In this document: in pieces, positions 32,886 through 43,800 of the stretch
Layout: the number at the start of each line of letters is the position of its first letter
Position numbering within the stretch: the first letter of the stretch is position 1
Assembly (NCBI GenBank): GCA_965227745.1
Contig: OZ245769.1
Location: 1,674,001-1,738,000 of the forward strand
Length of the DNA: 64,000 nt
Direction: 5' to 3'
DNA from: GAS368 sp965227745
Lineage (GTDB): Bacteria; Verrucomicrobiota; Verrucomicrobiia; Opitutales; Opitutaceae
Made by a program: the position numbers and the translations under genes
The notes under the pieces: model-generated
Told to the model about the DNA's origin: nothing
What the model saw: only the letters and a program-made list of their open reading frames with translations
The model's database searches: none

Positions 32886-33979
32886 AAAAGGACGGCAGGT
32901 GGACGGGCGGAAATTCGGCGGTCCACTGGCGCATGCCGGCAAATATCAGCGGCTATTTCACCGAGAGGCAGGATGCGATCTGCGATACCCGCATTGGATA
33001 CGCACCCCGGCATACCCCACACGACACTCGAGGCCTCGTCCTGCGCGACGATCTGGGCGTGCGCTTCACGCAACTGGCGACAACCATGCAATCCGTCCTG
33101 TCCCATGCCAGTGAGGACCACGGCAAAGACGTGTCTTCCACACGCGACCGCGACACTCCGGAAGAGCACATCCACAGCGGGGCGGCAGGAGTTTTCCGGC
33201 GGCGCGTCGTTCAGCCGCAGCTGCAATCCCGCAGGAGTGCGCACCACCTCCATGTGGCGTCCCCCGGGAGCGATGTAGGCCCAACCCGGACGCACGGTCT
33301 GACCTTCAGTGCCTTCGCAAAAGCGGACAGAACCCAGCTTGTCGAGTCGCTCGGCCAGAAGCCGCGTGAAAAGGATCGGCATGTGCTGCACGATGACGAT
33401 CGGAACCGGGAAATCGCGGGGGATGGTCTTGAAGATATCCGCCAGGGCATTCGGGCCACCAGTAGAAGTGCCAATGCACACGAGTTCAACCGCTCCCCGG
33501 GAAACTGACGGTCGACTCGGCACCGAGGTCCGCGCGCGTGCCGGCGGTGTCACCGCGCCTAACGCAGATCGGCGGCCGCCGTGAAGCTTGATCCTGGGCG
33601 CCAGTTCCTGTTCGAGACGAGCCACGCTTAATCCCACGCTTCCGATATTGGAGGGCTTGGTGACATAGTCGGTGGCCCCGGCGGCAAGCGCCTCGAGCGT
33701 CTGGGTCGCACCACGTTCGGTCACGGTGCTAAACATGATCACCGGGAGTTTCGGGTAGGTCTTCCGAATCTCCCTGACCGTCGTGAGACCATCCATCTCC
33801 GGCATTTCGACATCAAGGGTGATGACGTCGGGATTAACCTGCGGAATCTTGGCCAGGGCGATCAATCCGTGCGCAGCGGTGCCCACGACTTCGATGTCAG
33901 CATCGCGCGAGAGCGCCTCGCTGATGAGACGCCGCATGACGACGGCGTCGTCGACGACCAATACACGAATTTTTGGCAT
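32882..33979 (-). CDS. cheB: Chemotaxis methylesterase/glutamine deamidase
   Basis: The 365-residue CheB has a receiver domain with phospho-acceptor D56 (TLDVEMPEMDG), a linker of about 40 residues, and a methylesterase domain with the catalytic triad S172 (GTSTGGP), H199 (QHMP) and D295 (GMGQDG). Phosphorylation by CheA would switch it on to remove receptor methyl groups. It follows the receptor gene by about 50 bp and overlaps cheR by 4 bp. The start ATG is unambiguous because the receiver begins at once. Confidence 0.96.
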   Translation of the reverse strand: MPKIRVLVVDDAVVMRRLISEALSRDADIEVVGTAAHGLIALAKIPQVNPDVITLDVEMPEMDGLTTVREIRKTYPKLPVIMFSTVTERGATQTLEALAAGATDYVTKPSNIGSVGLSVARLEQELAPRIKLHGGRRSALGAVTPPARARTSVPSRPSVSRGAVELVCIGTSTGGPNALADIFKTIPRDFPVPIVIVQHMPILFTRLLAERLDKLGSVRFCEGTEGQTVRPGWAYIAPGGRHMEVVRTPAGLQLRLNDAPPENSCRPAVDVLFRSVAVACGRHVFAVVLTGMGQDGLHGCRQLREAHAQIVAQDEASSVVWGMPGCVSNAGIADRILPLGEIAADICRHAPVDRRISARPPAVLL

Positions 33980-34028
33980 GGGAGGAAATTGCGCTTTGAA
34001 CGCAACCGCGGGAGACTAGGACAAATAA

Positions 34029-36416
34029 TTAGGCCTTTGCCTGTTCGACGACTCGCTTGAGATCGGCTGCCAGCTTCGCGAGTTCGGTCGCAGCCGTCAG
34101 GGTGTTGTTGGCACCTTCCGTCGTATTGCGGGCCGCCGTGGAGACGTTGGCGATGTTGCGCGAGATCTCCGTGCTGCCGCGCGCGGCCTCGGAAGCGTTG
34201 CGGGCGATTTCATTGGTGGTGGCCGACTGCTCCTCCACCGCGCTGGCGATGGTATTGGAGATGTCGTTGATCTGGCCGATGATGGTGCCGATTTGATTGA
34301 TGGAGTTTACCGCTCCTTTGGCGTCGGTCTGGATCGCCTCGATCTTCTGGCTGATCTCCTCGGTGGCTTTGGCCGTCTGCTTGGCGAGTTCCTTGACCTC
34401 GTTGGCGACCACGGCAAATCCCTTTCCGGCTTCCCCGGCCCGCGCCGCTTCGATCGTGGCATTCAGCGCAAGCAGGTTCGTCTGTTGGGCAATCGACGTG
34501 ATCACCTTGATCACTTTTCCGATATCCACACTGCTCACGCCGAGCTTGGAGACGATCTGGTTCGTTTCATCGGCGACTTTCACGGCCATGGTTGCTACCT
34601 TGGCCGCCTCGTTCGCGTTTTTCGCGATCTCCTTGACGCTCGCGCTCATCTCTTCGGCGCTGGTGGCGACGGTGGCCACGTTTTTGCTCACTTGCTCGGA
34701 GGCGGCGGCGACGACGTTGGATTGCGCAGCCGTTTCCTCGGAGTTGCTGCTCATTTGCTGGCTGACCGCCGTTAATTCCTCGGCGGAAGCCGCGAGAGAT
34801 TGAGAGTTCTCCGTGACCGAATGCATGGTGCGGCGAAGGTTCTCCTCCGCCACTTTGCGCGCCGTGATATCAGTCGCGAATTTGACGACTTTGCAGACCT
34901 GGCCCTTGACGTCGACGACCGGGTTATAGGTCGCCTGGATCCAGATTTCCCGGCCGCCTTTGCCTACACGCTTAAACTCGGCCGTCTGAAATTTACCCTC
35001 GTTGAGGTCACGCCAAAACTGCTTGTACTCGGGCGAGTCACGATGCGCGGTTTCGACAAACTTCGAGTGATGCTGGCCCTTCACCTCGTCGAGTGTGTAG
35101 CCCATGACCGCGAGCAAATTGTGGTTGGCGGAGAGAACGATTCCCTCGTTTGTGAATTCGATCACGCATTGCGTCCGATTGATCCCCTCGATCTGCCGCT
35201 TGCTATTCTGCTCGGCTATTTTCTGGTCGGTCACATCGGTGGCGATTTTGACAACCTTCGTCACCCGCCCCATTTCATCCTTCACCGGCGCGTAGACCGC
35301 TTGGATCCACACCTCCTGTCGATCCTTCGTGATCCGCTTAAAGACATCGGCTTTGTTCACGCCGGCACCGAGATCGGCCCAAAACTGGGCGTACGCGGGT
35401 GAGTTGCTGAATGTCGGGTCCACGAACAGGCTGTGATGCTTACCTTCGACTTCTGAAAGCTGATAGCCGATGATCTTAAGAAAATTGGCATTGGCATTCA
35501 GGACTTTGCCGTCTTTTCCGAATTCGATGTACCCATACGCGCCGTTGATCGCCGCGAGGACGCCCGTCATATTGTGACGCTCGATTTCCGCCGCGGTAAT
35601 ATCGTAACGGACCCCGATGTATTTCTTCGGCTTGCCGTTTTCGCCCATCACCGGCGCGATGACCGCATCGACATAATACGGCGTGCCGTCCTTTTTTCGA
35701 TTTTTGATGATACCCCGAAAGGTTTTCCCCCGCCCGATCGTCGCCCACAATTCCTTGAACGTCTCCTTCGGCATGTCGGGATGCCGGGTGGTGTTGTGCG
35801 GATGGCCGATGAGCTCCTCGCGGGTGTACTGGGATATCTCGATAAACTTCTCGTTGATGCTGAGAATGTCGCCCTTGAGATCCGACTCCGAGACGATGCT
35901 CGTTTGATTGATGATCTCGGCGCGCACTTTCAGCTCCACCATCTCCGCGGCGAGTGCGCGTTGGGTGCCGATATCGACGGCGAGGCAAAGGTGCTTCTGC
36001 GGTGTGCCGCGCCCGTCGCGCAGCGGCTCAAAGGACAACTGCAGCCACACCTCGCGACCACCCTTGCCGAGGCAGCGGACCTCGCGGGACAACTGCTGCC
36101 CGCCGCGCAGCTCCGTCCAGAGTTGCGCCACGGCGGCGCTCGAGCGCTCCACTGACGGCAGGAGAATCCCATACGGCTGACCGCGCAGTTCATCGAGCGT
36201 GTAGCCGACGAGCGCGAGAAAGTTTTCGTTGGCCTCCAAGAACGTGCCATCGAGGCTGAACTCGGCGAGCGCCTGTCGGCGCTCCAGTACCTTCTGCCGG
36301 GCTTGGGCCGCGTCGAAGGCGGCCGTTTTGGCACGGGCGGCGGACGGCAAGCGGCGGACTACAACGGCCGCGGATTTCGTAGGATGGGCTTTGGAACGGA
36401 GCGGGATGGTTTTCAT
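34029..36416 (-). CDS. Soluble chemoreceptor with four PAS domains (Aer-like)
   Basis: The 795-residue protein has no membrane helix, so it is a cytoplasmic receptor. PAS domains lie at about 48-155, 170-278, 285-400 and 410-525, followed by the signalling region (535-795) with its conserved tip at about 645-690 (NLLALNATIEAARAGE, GFAVVANEVKELA). The second PAS contains HPHNTTRHPDMPKETF (205-220) and GIIKNRKKDG, very like the FAD-binding PAS of the E. coli aerotaxis receptor Aer. PAS 3 and 4 resemble those of BdlA-type sensors. It probably senses redox state or oxygen and controls the CheA encoded upstream in the operon. Confidence 0.93.
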   Translation of the reverse strand: MKTIPLRSKAHPTKSAAVVVRRLPSAARAKTAAFDAAQARQKVLERRQALAEFSLDGTFLEANENFLALVGYTLDELRGQPYGILLPSVERSSAAVAQLWTELRGGQQLSREVRCLGKGGREVWLQLSFEPLRDGRGTPQKHLCLAVDIGTQRALAAEMVELKVRAEIINQTSIVSESDLKGDILSINEKFIEISQYTREELIGHPHNTTRHPDMPKETFKELWATIGRGKTFRGIIKNRKKDGTPYYVDAVIAPVMGENGKPKKYIGVRYDITAAEIERHNMTGVLAAINGAYGYIEFGKDGKVLNANANFLKIIGYQLSEVEGKHHSLFVDPTFSNSPAYAQFWADLGAGVNKADVFKRITKDRQEVWIQAVYAPVKDEMGRVTKVVKIATDVTDQKIAEQNSKRQIEGINRTQCVIEFTNEGIVLSANHNLLAVMGYTLDEVKGQHHSKFVETAHRDSPEYKQFWRDLNEGKFQTAEFKRVGKGGREIWIQATYNPVVDVKGQVCKVVKFATDITARKVAEENLRRTMHSVTENSQSLAASAEELTAVSQQMSSNSEETAAQSNVVAAASEQVSKNVATVATSAEEMSASVKEIAKNANEAAKVATMAVKVADETNQIVSKLGVSSVDIGKVIKVITSIAQQTNLLALNATIEAARAGEAGKGFAVVANEVKELAKQTAKATEEISQKIEAIQTDAKGAVNSINQIGTIIGQINDISNTIASAVEEQSATTNEIARNASEAARGSTEISRNIANVSTAARNTTEGANNTLTAATELAKLAADLKRVVEQAKA

Positions 36417-36436
36417 GGGTCGGAGCAGTGATTGAA

Positions 36437-36889
36437 TTAAGAATGGACTTCGTGCGCTGAGGGCATGAGCGAGACCGCGCCAGCCACATCGAGAATGAGC
36501 AGCAGGCGGTCGGAGAGTTTGTAAACGCCCGTGACAAGTTCGCGGGCCTCGCCCTCCAAGGTTTCAGGCGGACGCTCGTAAAGTTCAGGATCCACTTCGA
36601 CGACGTCCCCAATTTCGTCCACCAACAGGCTCACGGCCCCGTCGGCAGTGCGGACGATCACGTTCATTGGGAGTTCACCCTCCGTGCGCTTGGGAAGTCC
36701 CAGCCGGGTTCGTAGATCGATCGCGGTGACGATCTGACCGCGCAGATTTATCAGACCGTGCACCACCGAGGGGGCGAGCGGCACGGGTGTCATTTCCTGA
36801 AAGCGAATGACCTCCTGAATGGCCTGGACTTCGATCCCAAAGGTGAAGGCTTGCAGGGTAAACGTGCAGAACTGGTGCGTGGCGCTCAT
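36437..36889 (-). CDS. cheW: Chemotaxis coupling protein
   Basis: The 150-residue protein is a single CheW domain linking the receptor to CheA. Characteristic stretches are TFGIEVQAIQEVI, GLINLRGQIVTAIDLR and DEIGDVVEV. The ATG at 36889 gives the usual start; an in-frame TTG at 36901 would overlap the cheA stop (TTGA) and add four residues. It sits between cheA and the receptor gene, the order expected for a one-receptor chemosensory operon. Confidence 0.95.
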   Translation of the reverse strand: MSATHQFCTFTLQAFTFGIEVQAIQEVIRFQEMTPVPLAPSVVHGLINLRGQIVTAIDLRTRLGLPKRTEGELPMNVIVRTADGAVSLLVDEIGDVVEVDPELYERPPETLEGEARELVTGVYKLSDRLLLILDVAGAVSLMPSAHEVHS

Positions 36890-36897
36890 CGTAGTGA

Positions 36898-39162
36898 TCA
36901 ATTGTTAGCCGGGTCGTAAAAGGCCGGGTCCGCCGCGCGAATAATGCCTTCAAGATCGAGTAGATCTGTCACGCGCTGTTGGATAACGACCGACCCGAGA
37001 ATGCCGTCCCGGGCCGCCGCTCGCTGCACGGTCACCGCCTCGTGCACGATGTCATTAATCCGCGACACCACGAGGCCCACGCTGCGGCCGCGCGCGGAAT
37101 GCACGACGACTTGCAAAAATTCAGGCACGACATCCAAGGGCGACAGCGGCCGCCCTACCTGCGCATCCACATCGATGAGCGGCATGATCTGACCGCGATA
37201 CTGCACGACCTTCTGACCGCCGCTATGCTCTACGCTCGAGGCGGGCAGCTCTTCCAGTCGCGCCACACTTGAAAGCGGCAGGGCCATCGGTCGATCACCG
37301 CCAGCGTCAAAGAGCAGCAAGGTCTGACAGTCGTCACGGTTCGCCTGCGTTTCCCGTTCATCAGGCTGAGCGCGCTCCCGGACCTCCGAGACCACGTGTG
37401 CCTGCTGCGCCACCCCGAGCACGTCGAGAATCAGCGCCACCCGGCCATCGCCCATGATGGTCGCACCGGCAAAACACGCGAGGCCTTTGAGTTGCTTCCC
37501 GAGCGGCTTAACCACGATCTCCTCGGCGTCGTTAATCGTGTCGACGACGAGCCCGAATTGCCGCCCGTCCGCCTGTAAGATGACGATACTCACCGCGTCG
37601 AGCTCCCCCGCCGGAGTGAGGTGAAGGTGCTCGTTCAGGTAAACGAGCGGAAGCAGCCGACCGCGCAGACGGTAAACCGGAGCGTTGTAAAGGGTCTCAA
37701 TTTTTCGACAGGCCTCTTCGCCTTCGAGGCGGACTAGTTCGAGCAGGTTGACCTGCGGGATTGCGAAACGCTCTCCACCGCTCGTCACGATCAACGCCGG
37801 AATGATCGCGAGCGTGAGGGGGATCTTGATTTTCAGCGTGGTGCCGCGACCGGGTGAACTCTGCACATCCACCGAGCCGCCGATTTTTTCGATGTTGGTT
37901 TTCACCACATCCATGCCGACGCCGCGCCCGGAGAGATTGCTCACTTTTTCCGCCGTCGAAAATCCCGGGAGAAAGATAAGGTTTAACACTTCGCGCTCGC
38001 TGAGGCGCGCCGCCTGGTCGACCGTGACCAAGGCGCGCTCGATGGCCTTGGCTTTGACGCGAGCGATATTGATGCCCTGACCATCGTCGGCGAACTCGAT
38101 ATTGACCTGTCCGCCCTCGTGAAACGCTCGCAGCAATAGCCGGCCCTCCTCGGGTTTGCCGGCCGCAAGTCGGACCACGGGAAGTTCGAGCCCATGGTCG
38201 ATCGCATTGCGAACGATGTGAGTGAGTGGATCCTTGATTGCTTCGATGATGGTGCGATCAAGTTCGGTCTCCTGCCCCTCCATCACCAAGGTGATCTTCT
38301 TGCCCAATTCCTGAGCGAGGTCGCGGACGATGCGCGGAAATTTTCCCCACACATTCCCGATCGGCTGCATTCGGGTCTTCATCACGCTCCCTTGCAGTTC
38401 AGTCGTGATGAGGTTTAGCCGCTGCGACGCCGCCAGCAGCGCCGCCGGATCAGGCTGAGCGACATTTTGAATGATCTGGTTTCGCGCCAGTACCAACTCG
38501 CCCACTAAATTCATCAACTTGTCGAGCTGCGTCACCTCAACGCGTATCGCACTTTCCGATACCGAGCCACGGGCACCGGCCGCGCTATCGGCGGCCACCG
38601 GCCGCGGTGCGACTTCGCTTGCAGGCGTTGAATCCACGGTGCGAACTTCGGTTTCTGGCTCGTCGAAGAACCCAAAGCCCGCGGCGGGTTCCGCCGTCTC
38701 GGGCGCGGCCACCGGTGTCGCTGCGCCAACCGAGGGAACCGTTTGCAAGGCCTGAAGGCGGGCAAGCAACTCGCCGTGGTCCGCCGTGCCCTCGGTGCCG
38801 TCGGCCTCGATCTGACGAAGAAAGCCCCGCAACGCATCGGACAGTGCCAGCAACTCATTGATGATCTCCGCATTCGCCTCGATCTTCCCGTCGCGGAGGA
38901 GGCTGAGCAGGCTTTCGCCGACGTGCGCCGTCGCCTCAATCCGTCCGAATCCGAGACACCCCGCCGTACCTTTCAGCGTGTGAATCACGCGGAAAATCAC
39001 ATTGAGCGTCTCGGCCTCCCGAGCACCATTTTCCAGCGTCAGCAGTTCGCGGTCAAAACGATCCAGCCCCTCGAAGCTCTCGATCAGCAGGTCCGTGATA
39101 AGCTGCCGGAGGACGTGATCAGGAATGGTGGACATTGGAGGAGGCGTCGCGTCGGTGCTCAC
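36898..39162 (-). CDS. cheA: Chemotaxis histidine kinase with two CheW-like domains
   Basis: The 754-residue kinase has an HPt domain with phospho-site H61 (HTLKGTAG), a low-complexity linker (about 141-205) with no clear P2 domain, the dimerisation domain (about 205-265), the ATP-binding domain (N319 in HIVRNAIDHG; DDGQG at 359-363; GRGVGMDVV at 412-420), and the CheW-like P5 domain (about 450-590). A further 145 residues (about 610-750; FDAGGDRPMALPLSSVARLE, YRGQIMPLIDV, GLVVSRINDIV) form a second CheW-like domain, which most CheA proteins lack. The GTG start overlaps the cheY stop (GTGA); an ATG lies at 39135. Confidence 0.95.
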   Translation of the reverse strand: MSTDATPPPMSTIPDHVLRQLITDLLIESFEGLDRFDRELLTLENGAREAETLNVIFRVIHTLKGTAGCLGFGRIEATAHVGESLLSLLRDGKIEANAEIINELLALSDALRGFLRQIEADGTEGTADHGELLARLQALQTVPSVGAATPVAAPETAEPAAGFGFFDEPETEVRTVDSTPASEVAPRPVAADSAAGARGSVSESAIRVEVTQLDKLMNLVGELVLARNQIIQNVAQPDPAALLAASQRLNLITTELQGSVMKTRMQPIGNVWGKFPRIVRDLAQELGKKITLVMEGQETELDRTIIEAIKDPLTHIVRNAIDHGLELPVVRLAAGKPEEGRLLLRAFHEGGQVNIEFADDGQGINIARVKAKAIERALVTVDQAARLSEREVLNLIFLPGFSTAEKVSNLSGRGVGMDVVKTNIEKIGGSVDVQSSPGRGTTLKIKIPLTLAIIPALIVTSGGERFAIPQVNLLELVRLEGEEACRKIETLYNAPVYRLRGRLLPLVYLNEHLHLTPAGELDAVSIVILQADGRQFGLVVDTINDAEEIVVKPLGKQLKGLACFAGATIMGDGRVALILDVLGVAQQAHVVSEVRERAQPDERETQANRDDCQTLLLFDAGGDRPMALPLSSVARLEELPASSVEHSGGQKVVQYRGQIMPLIDVDAQVGRPLSPLDVVPEFLQVVVHSARGRSVGLVVSRINDIVHEAVTVQRAAARDGILGSVVIQQRVTDLLDLEGIIRAADPAFYDPANN

Positions 39163-39527
39163 GCCGGGAGTACTTTTGCTACGACTGCGAGGAGTTGGGC
39201 CTGTTGAAAGGGCTTAACGATCCAACCGGTGGCGCCCGCGGCGCGTCCGCGCGCTTTGATCGTCGGATCGGATTCCGTGGTCAAAAGCAGGATCGGTGTC
39301 GTCTTGAACTGCGGCAGCAGGCGCGCCTGGCGAGTGAACTCTATTCCGTCCATGCGGGGCATGTTCACATCGGTGATGATGAGGTCGACGTGCCGCGTCT
39401 TGAGCACAGCGAGGGCCGCGAGGCCATCATCGGCGCCGATGAACTCATAGCCCGCGCCCGCAAGCGCGAGCTCCACGACTTTCCGCATCGTCGGGGCGTC
39501 GTCTACGGTGAGTACGATTTTTCTCAT
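39159..39527 (-). CDS. cheY: Single-domain response regulator
   Basis: The 122-residue receiver protein has the acidic pair D9-D10, the phospho-acceptor D53 (ITDVNMP), a conserved T83 (LLLTTESD) and K105 (VKPF). It is not fused to an output domain. As first gene of the chemosensory operon, overlapping cheA by 4 bp, it is the expected CheY that would carry the signal to a flagellar motor or other output. No flagellar or pilus genes lie in this window, so the output is unknown. Confidence 0.94.
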   Translation of the reverse strand: MRKIVLTVDDAPTMRKVVELALAGAGYEFIGADDGLAALAVLKTRHVDLIITDVNMPRMDGIEFTRQARLLPQFKTTPILLLTTESDPTIKARGRAAGATGWIVKPFQQAQLLAVVAKVLPA

Positions 39528-40820
39528 TTCAGGATTTTTGTCAGGGCACGGGTTGCAAAGAGCTGCGACTCCCTATCGGACGAATTTCCCGGCTTCGGAG
39601 CACGCGCGTCGCTTTCGCAATATATGCGGCAGAAAAAACAAAAAATGAGCGGCGAGGCCCAAGAGTGAGTCAGAGAGTTTAGCATGAGCTATGGTAGGAA
39701 CGCAGGCGCAACTGGTTACCCGCTTCCTCGTCTCATCCTATCGCATTTTTGAACGGCTGCTGGAGGAGTATATCTACTCAAACCATCGTAGTCATCCTCT
39801 CTAGCGGGAGCCAGAATCGAGCACAGATCGATCAGACAATTTTGGATCGTGATACGGATCGCGAAGCCCCAAAACTTGCAGTCTGAAAAGTATGCTAACC
39901 ATGAGGAGCGGGCGGAATCGGTCGGCCCGCAGATTATATAAATAGACAATGTGATGGATGGTCTATCGACGATGATCGCAATGATCTGCCCACATTTCGT
40001 CGGTGTGACTACGACCCTCCATCCCCCCGCCACCGGTGATAAGCGTATCGGAGTCAGGAAAAGCGATGCCGGTTAGCGGACCTGCGTGAAGCCTTCGTGG
40101 AAAGTGGCTCGACCCCTTACTGCCGCTGCCGCCCTATAGCCCTAAAGTCGACCCGGTCGAAAAACTCGGCGATCACGGTGAAGTCGCGTTCTCTGCAATG
40201 GCCTCTTCCCGATTAGCGCACCCGGGAGGATGCCATGCCCGCCAAACTAGAGCTGTCACGCGCCTATTGCGCGCACGGCGCGCATCGGAACGGCGCAGCG
40301 TGGTCTCTCGTGCAAGCCAACGCTTTCGCGCCAACCCAAAGTCTCATTTCAACTAGCAATTGATGTAATGTTTAAGAGACCCGGGCCTAAACGGGTAAAA
40401 ATCGCGATCAAGAGACTATCGCCTGCATTAGCACTTTAATTGCAAGTAGGGCGATTATTTCTGCTCCTACATGAATTTGCATTGAACTGATTTGAGCGTC
40501 CTGCGACGTCTCAGCCGCTGTTTTCCAAGCGCTTGCGGCCCCGATCCGTCGGGAACGACACATGGCTGACGGCCATACCTTTTTGCCGTCGAATGAACCC
40601 CAACTCTGTCAACCTGTGGCGACTGCGTCAGTTGTTCGGCACCCCGCCCTGCACCTTGCGGCCGTCCGCCCTCTGTAAAGACTAGGTCGCCAGTCTGGCG
40701 GCCTGCCCCAAAACCCCCGCTCTAACTTCATGCTCGCGGCGCTCGAGGGCGCTGCGTGGCGATTTATTTTCCGCACGAACGGCTCAGCTTTTCCCGGTTT
40801 CCATCGATACTTGTATCCCC
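39528..40820. other. Long intergenic region with little coding content
   Basis: This 1.3-kb stretch lacks a credible intact gene and has a lower GC content than its flanks in parts (notably about 39800-39980 and 40330-40480). A short IS630-like transposase scrap lies at 40079-40170. A weak hairpin (GGTCGCCAG / CTGGCGGCC, about 40685-40704) precedes the giant YDG gene. The only sizeable frame, 39716-40033 on the minus strand, has no recognisable motif. Confidence 0.6.
40079..40170 (+). mobile_element. IS630-family transposase remnant
   Basis: Read in one frame, 40079-40111 gives DLREAFVESGS, and in a frame shifted by two bases, 40129-40167 gives PPYSPKVDPVEKL. Both match the end of the DDE catalytic domain of IS630 transposases (LREAIEQAG..., then PPYSPxLNPVEKLW). 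The frame break and the missing flanks show it is dead. Confidence 0.65.
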
Positions 40821-43800
40821 ATGAAATTGTCCCGCTTCCTCACCCTGCTTGTCTTCGCCGTGCTGGCCTGCGTCCCGTTGCACGCTGCTCAACCCACCTA
40901 CGCCTCCTCGAATGGCTACATCTCGGAGACATTCTTCACGATGAATTTTGATGTCGCGCTGGACGCTGCCAATCCGCCTGCGGCCGGCAGCTTCTCCGTG
41001 CAGGTCAACGGCACCGGCGTCTCAGTTCCGAGCATCGTGGTCGACGGTCCCGGGAAGTCAGTCCGGATCAATCTCACTAGCACCACCCTTACTGCCGGAG
41101 ACATTATCGAGTTCTCCTACACCGATCCGACTGGGGGCAATGACGTCAATGCACTCCAGGGGACTGATGGCGCTGACGCCGCGACCTTTTCGTCCAACAC
41201 GATTGTATCGGGCGTCCGCCCTGCCACCACCCCGGTCATCAACAGCTCGCTTACCGCTTCCGGCACCTACGGCACGGCGATCAGCACGTACACCATCACG
41301 GCGACGAACACGCCGACGAGCTACAACGCCACGAACCTGCCTCCCGGCCTGAGCATCAACACCGGCAACGGCCAGATCACGGGCACGCCAACGGCGGCTG
41401 CACTCACGGGCTCGCCGTACAGCGTCACGATTAGCGCGACGAACGGCGGCGGCACCGGCACGGCGACGCTGGTTTTCACGATCAACAAGGCGGTGATCAC
41501 GGTTTCCGGCGTCACGGCCTCCAGCAAAGTTTACGACGGCACCACGACTGCCTCGGTCGACTACAGCGGTGGCGCCCTGGGTGGCAACGTCGGCGCGGAT
41601 GCGGTGCAGGCGGACCTGGGCACGGCGACACCCAATTTCTCCGACCGCAATGTGGGTACGGGCAAGACAGTCACGATCACCGGGATCACCCTATCGGGTT
41701 CGGAGGCGAATCGGTACACGCTCACCAATCCGACGATGACGGCCAATATCACGGCCAAGGCGCTGACGGTCACCGGCCTCACCGGTGCGGCGCGCGCCTA
41801 TGATGGCACGACGACGGCCACTTTTTCCGGCACCGCGACGCTGCAGACGGCGGGGGCCGCCGGCTCCGGCACGACCAGCGATGGCAAGCCGTACACCGTG
41901 GACAGCGCCAGTGTCACCGGCACGCCGAGCGGCACCTTTGCCTCCAAGAATGTCGGCACCGCCAAGGCGATTACCGTCACCGGCCTCTCGCTGACGGGCA
42001 CCGGCTCCTCCAATTACACGGTCACGCAGCCGAGCGGCCTCACCGCCAACGTCACCGCCAAGGCGTTGACGATCACCGGCTACAGCGCGACGAGCCGCAC
42101 CTACGATGGCACGACGACGGCGGTCCTTACCGGCACCAGCGCGCTCCTCGCCACCGAGGCCGCCGGCACCGGCACCACCTCGGACGGCAAACCCTACACC
42201 GGCGACACCGTAAACATCACCGGCACTGCGGCAGGCGCCTTTGCCGACCGCCACGCCGACACCGGCAAGACGGTCACCATCACCGGTCTCTCGCTCGACA
42301 ACTCCAACTACTCTGTCGCAACCGTCATGACCACGGCTACCATCACGGCCAAGGCCCTGACCGTCTCCGGACTCTCGGCTGTCGCGACCCGCGTGTACGA
42401 CGGTACGGCCACGGCGAGCCTGAGCGGCACGCCGGCCTTCCAAGCGGCCGGAACCGCCGGCTCGGGCACGACAGTCGATGGTAAACCTTATACCGTCGAC
42501 ACCATCGCCATCGGCGGCAGTGCTGCCGGCGCGTTTGCTGATCGCCACGTGGGCACCGCCAAAGCAATTACGGTGACGGGAGTCACCGTCACCGGCACGG
42601 ATAATTCCAACTATACCGTGACGCAGCCCACCGGCCTCACCGCAGATGTCACCGCCAAGGCGCTGACCGTCTCCGGTCTCACGGCCACGGGTACCCAAGT
42701 TTACGATGGCACGACTACCGCCAGCCTCACCGGCACGGCGGCCTTCCAAGCGGCCGGGTCCGCCGGGTCTGGGACGACCTCGGATGGCAAGCCCTACACG
42801 GTCGATAGCGTGACGATCGGTGGCACGACCACCGCCACGTTTGCCAACCGGAACGTCGGTCCGGCCAAAGCCATCACCGTGTCCGGTATCACGGCCACAG
42901 GTACCGGCAGCACCAATTACACGGTGACGCAACCGAGCGGGCTGAGCGGCGCGATCACGGCCAAGGCTCTCACGGTCGCCGGCCTCTCGGCCGTCGCCAC
43001 CCGGGCTTACGATGGTACGGCGACTGCCGGAATCACGGGCACAGCCGCGTTCCAAACCGCCGGTGCCGCCGGCTCCGGCACGACATCGGACGGCAAGCCC
43101 TACACGGTTGATACGATTACACTCAGCGGCACCCCAGCGGGTGCTTTTGCCGATCGTCATGTCGGCACGGCCAAGGCCATCACGGTGACAGGCGTCACCG
43201 TCACCGGTACGGACAGCGGTAACTACACGGTCACGCAGCCCACCGGCTTCACGGCCATTATCACGGCCAAGGCGCTCAGCGTCTCCGGCCTCGCGGCCGT
43301 CACCACCCGCACCTACGACGGCACAGCGGTCGCGGGGCTCACGGGCACGGCGGCCTTCGCGGCGGCGGAAACGGTAGGCTCGGGTAACTCTGCCGACGGC
43401 AAACCCTACACGGTCGATACCATCGTCATTGGGGGCACCGCCGCCGGGGCGTTTGCCGATCGCCACGTGGGATCAGCCAAGGCCATCACAGTGACAGGCG
43501 TCACCGTCTCCGGCACGGACAGCGGCAATTATGCCGTTACGCAGCCCACCGGCCTTACCGCCAGTATCACCGCGAAGGCCCTGAGCGTCTCCGGACTCGC
43601 GGCGGTGCCGACTCGCACCTACGACGGTACGACGGTCTCCAACCCCACCGGCACGCCGGCCTTCCTCACAGCGGAAGCGGCGGGCGCAGGCACCACGGTT
43701 GATGGCATGCCCTACACGGTCGACACGATTGCGATCGGTGGTTCGGCCACCGGTGCGTTTGCCGACCGGAATGTCGGCGCGGGCAAAGCGATCACGATTT

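Noticed and set aside
36898..36901. TTG start for cheW
   Set aside because: It is possible through TTGA coupling with cheA, but ATG at 36889 is four codons away and gives the normal CheW length.
39716..40033. 105-codon minus-strand frame in the long spacer
   Set aside because: No signal, domain or ribosome-binding site is visible, and the region looks like degraded DNA.
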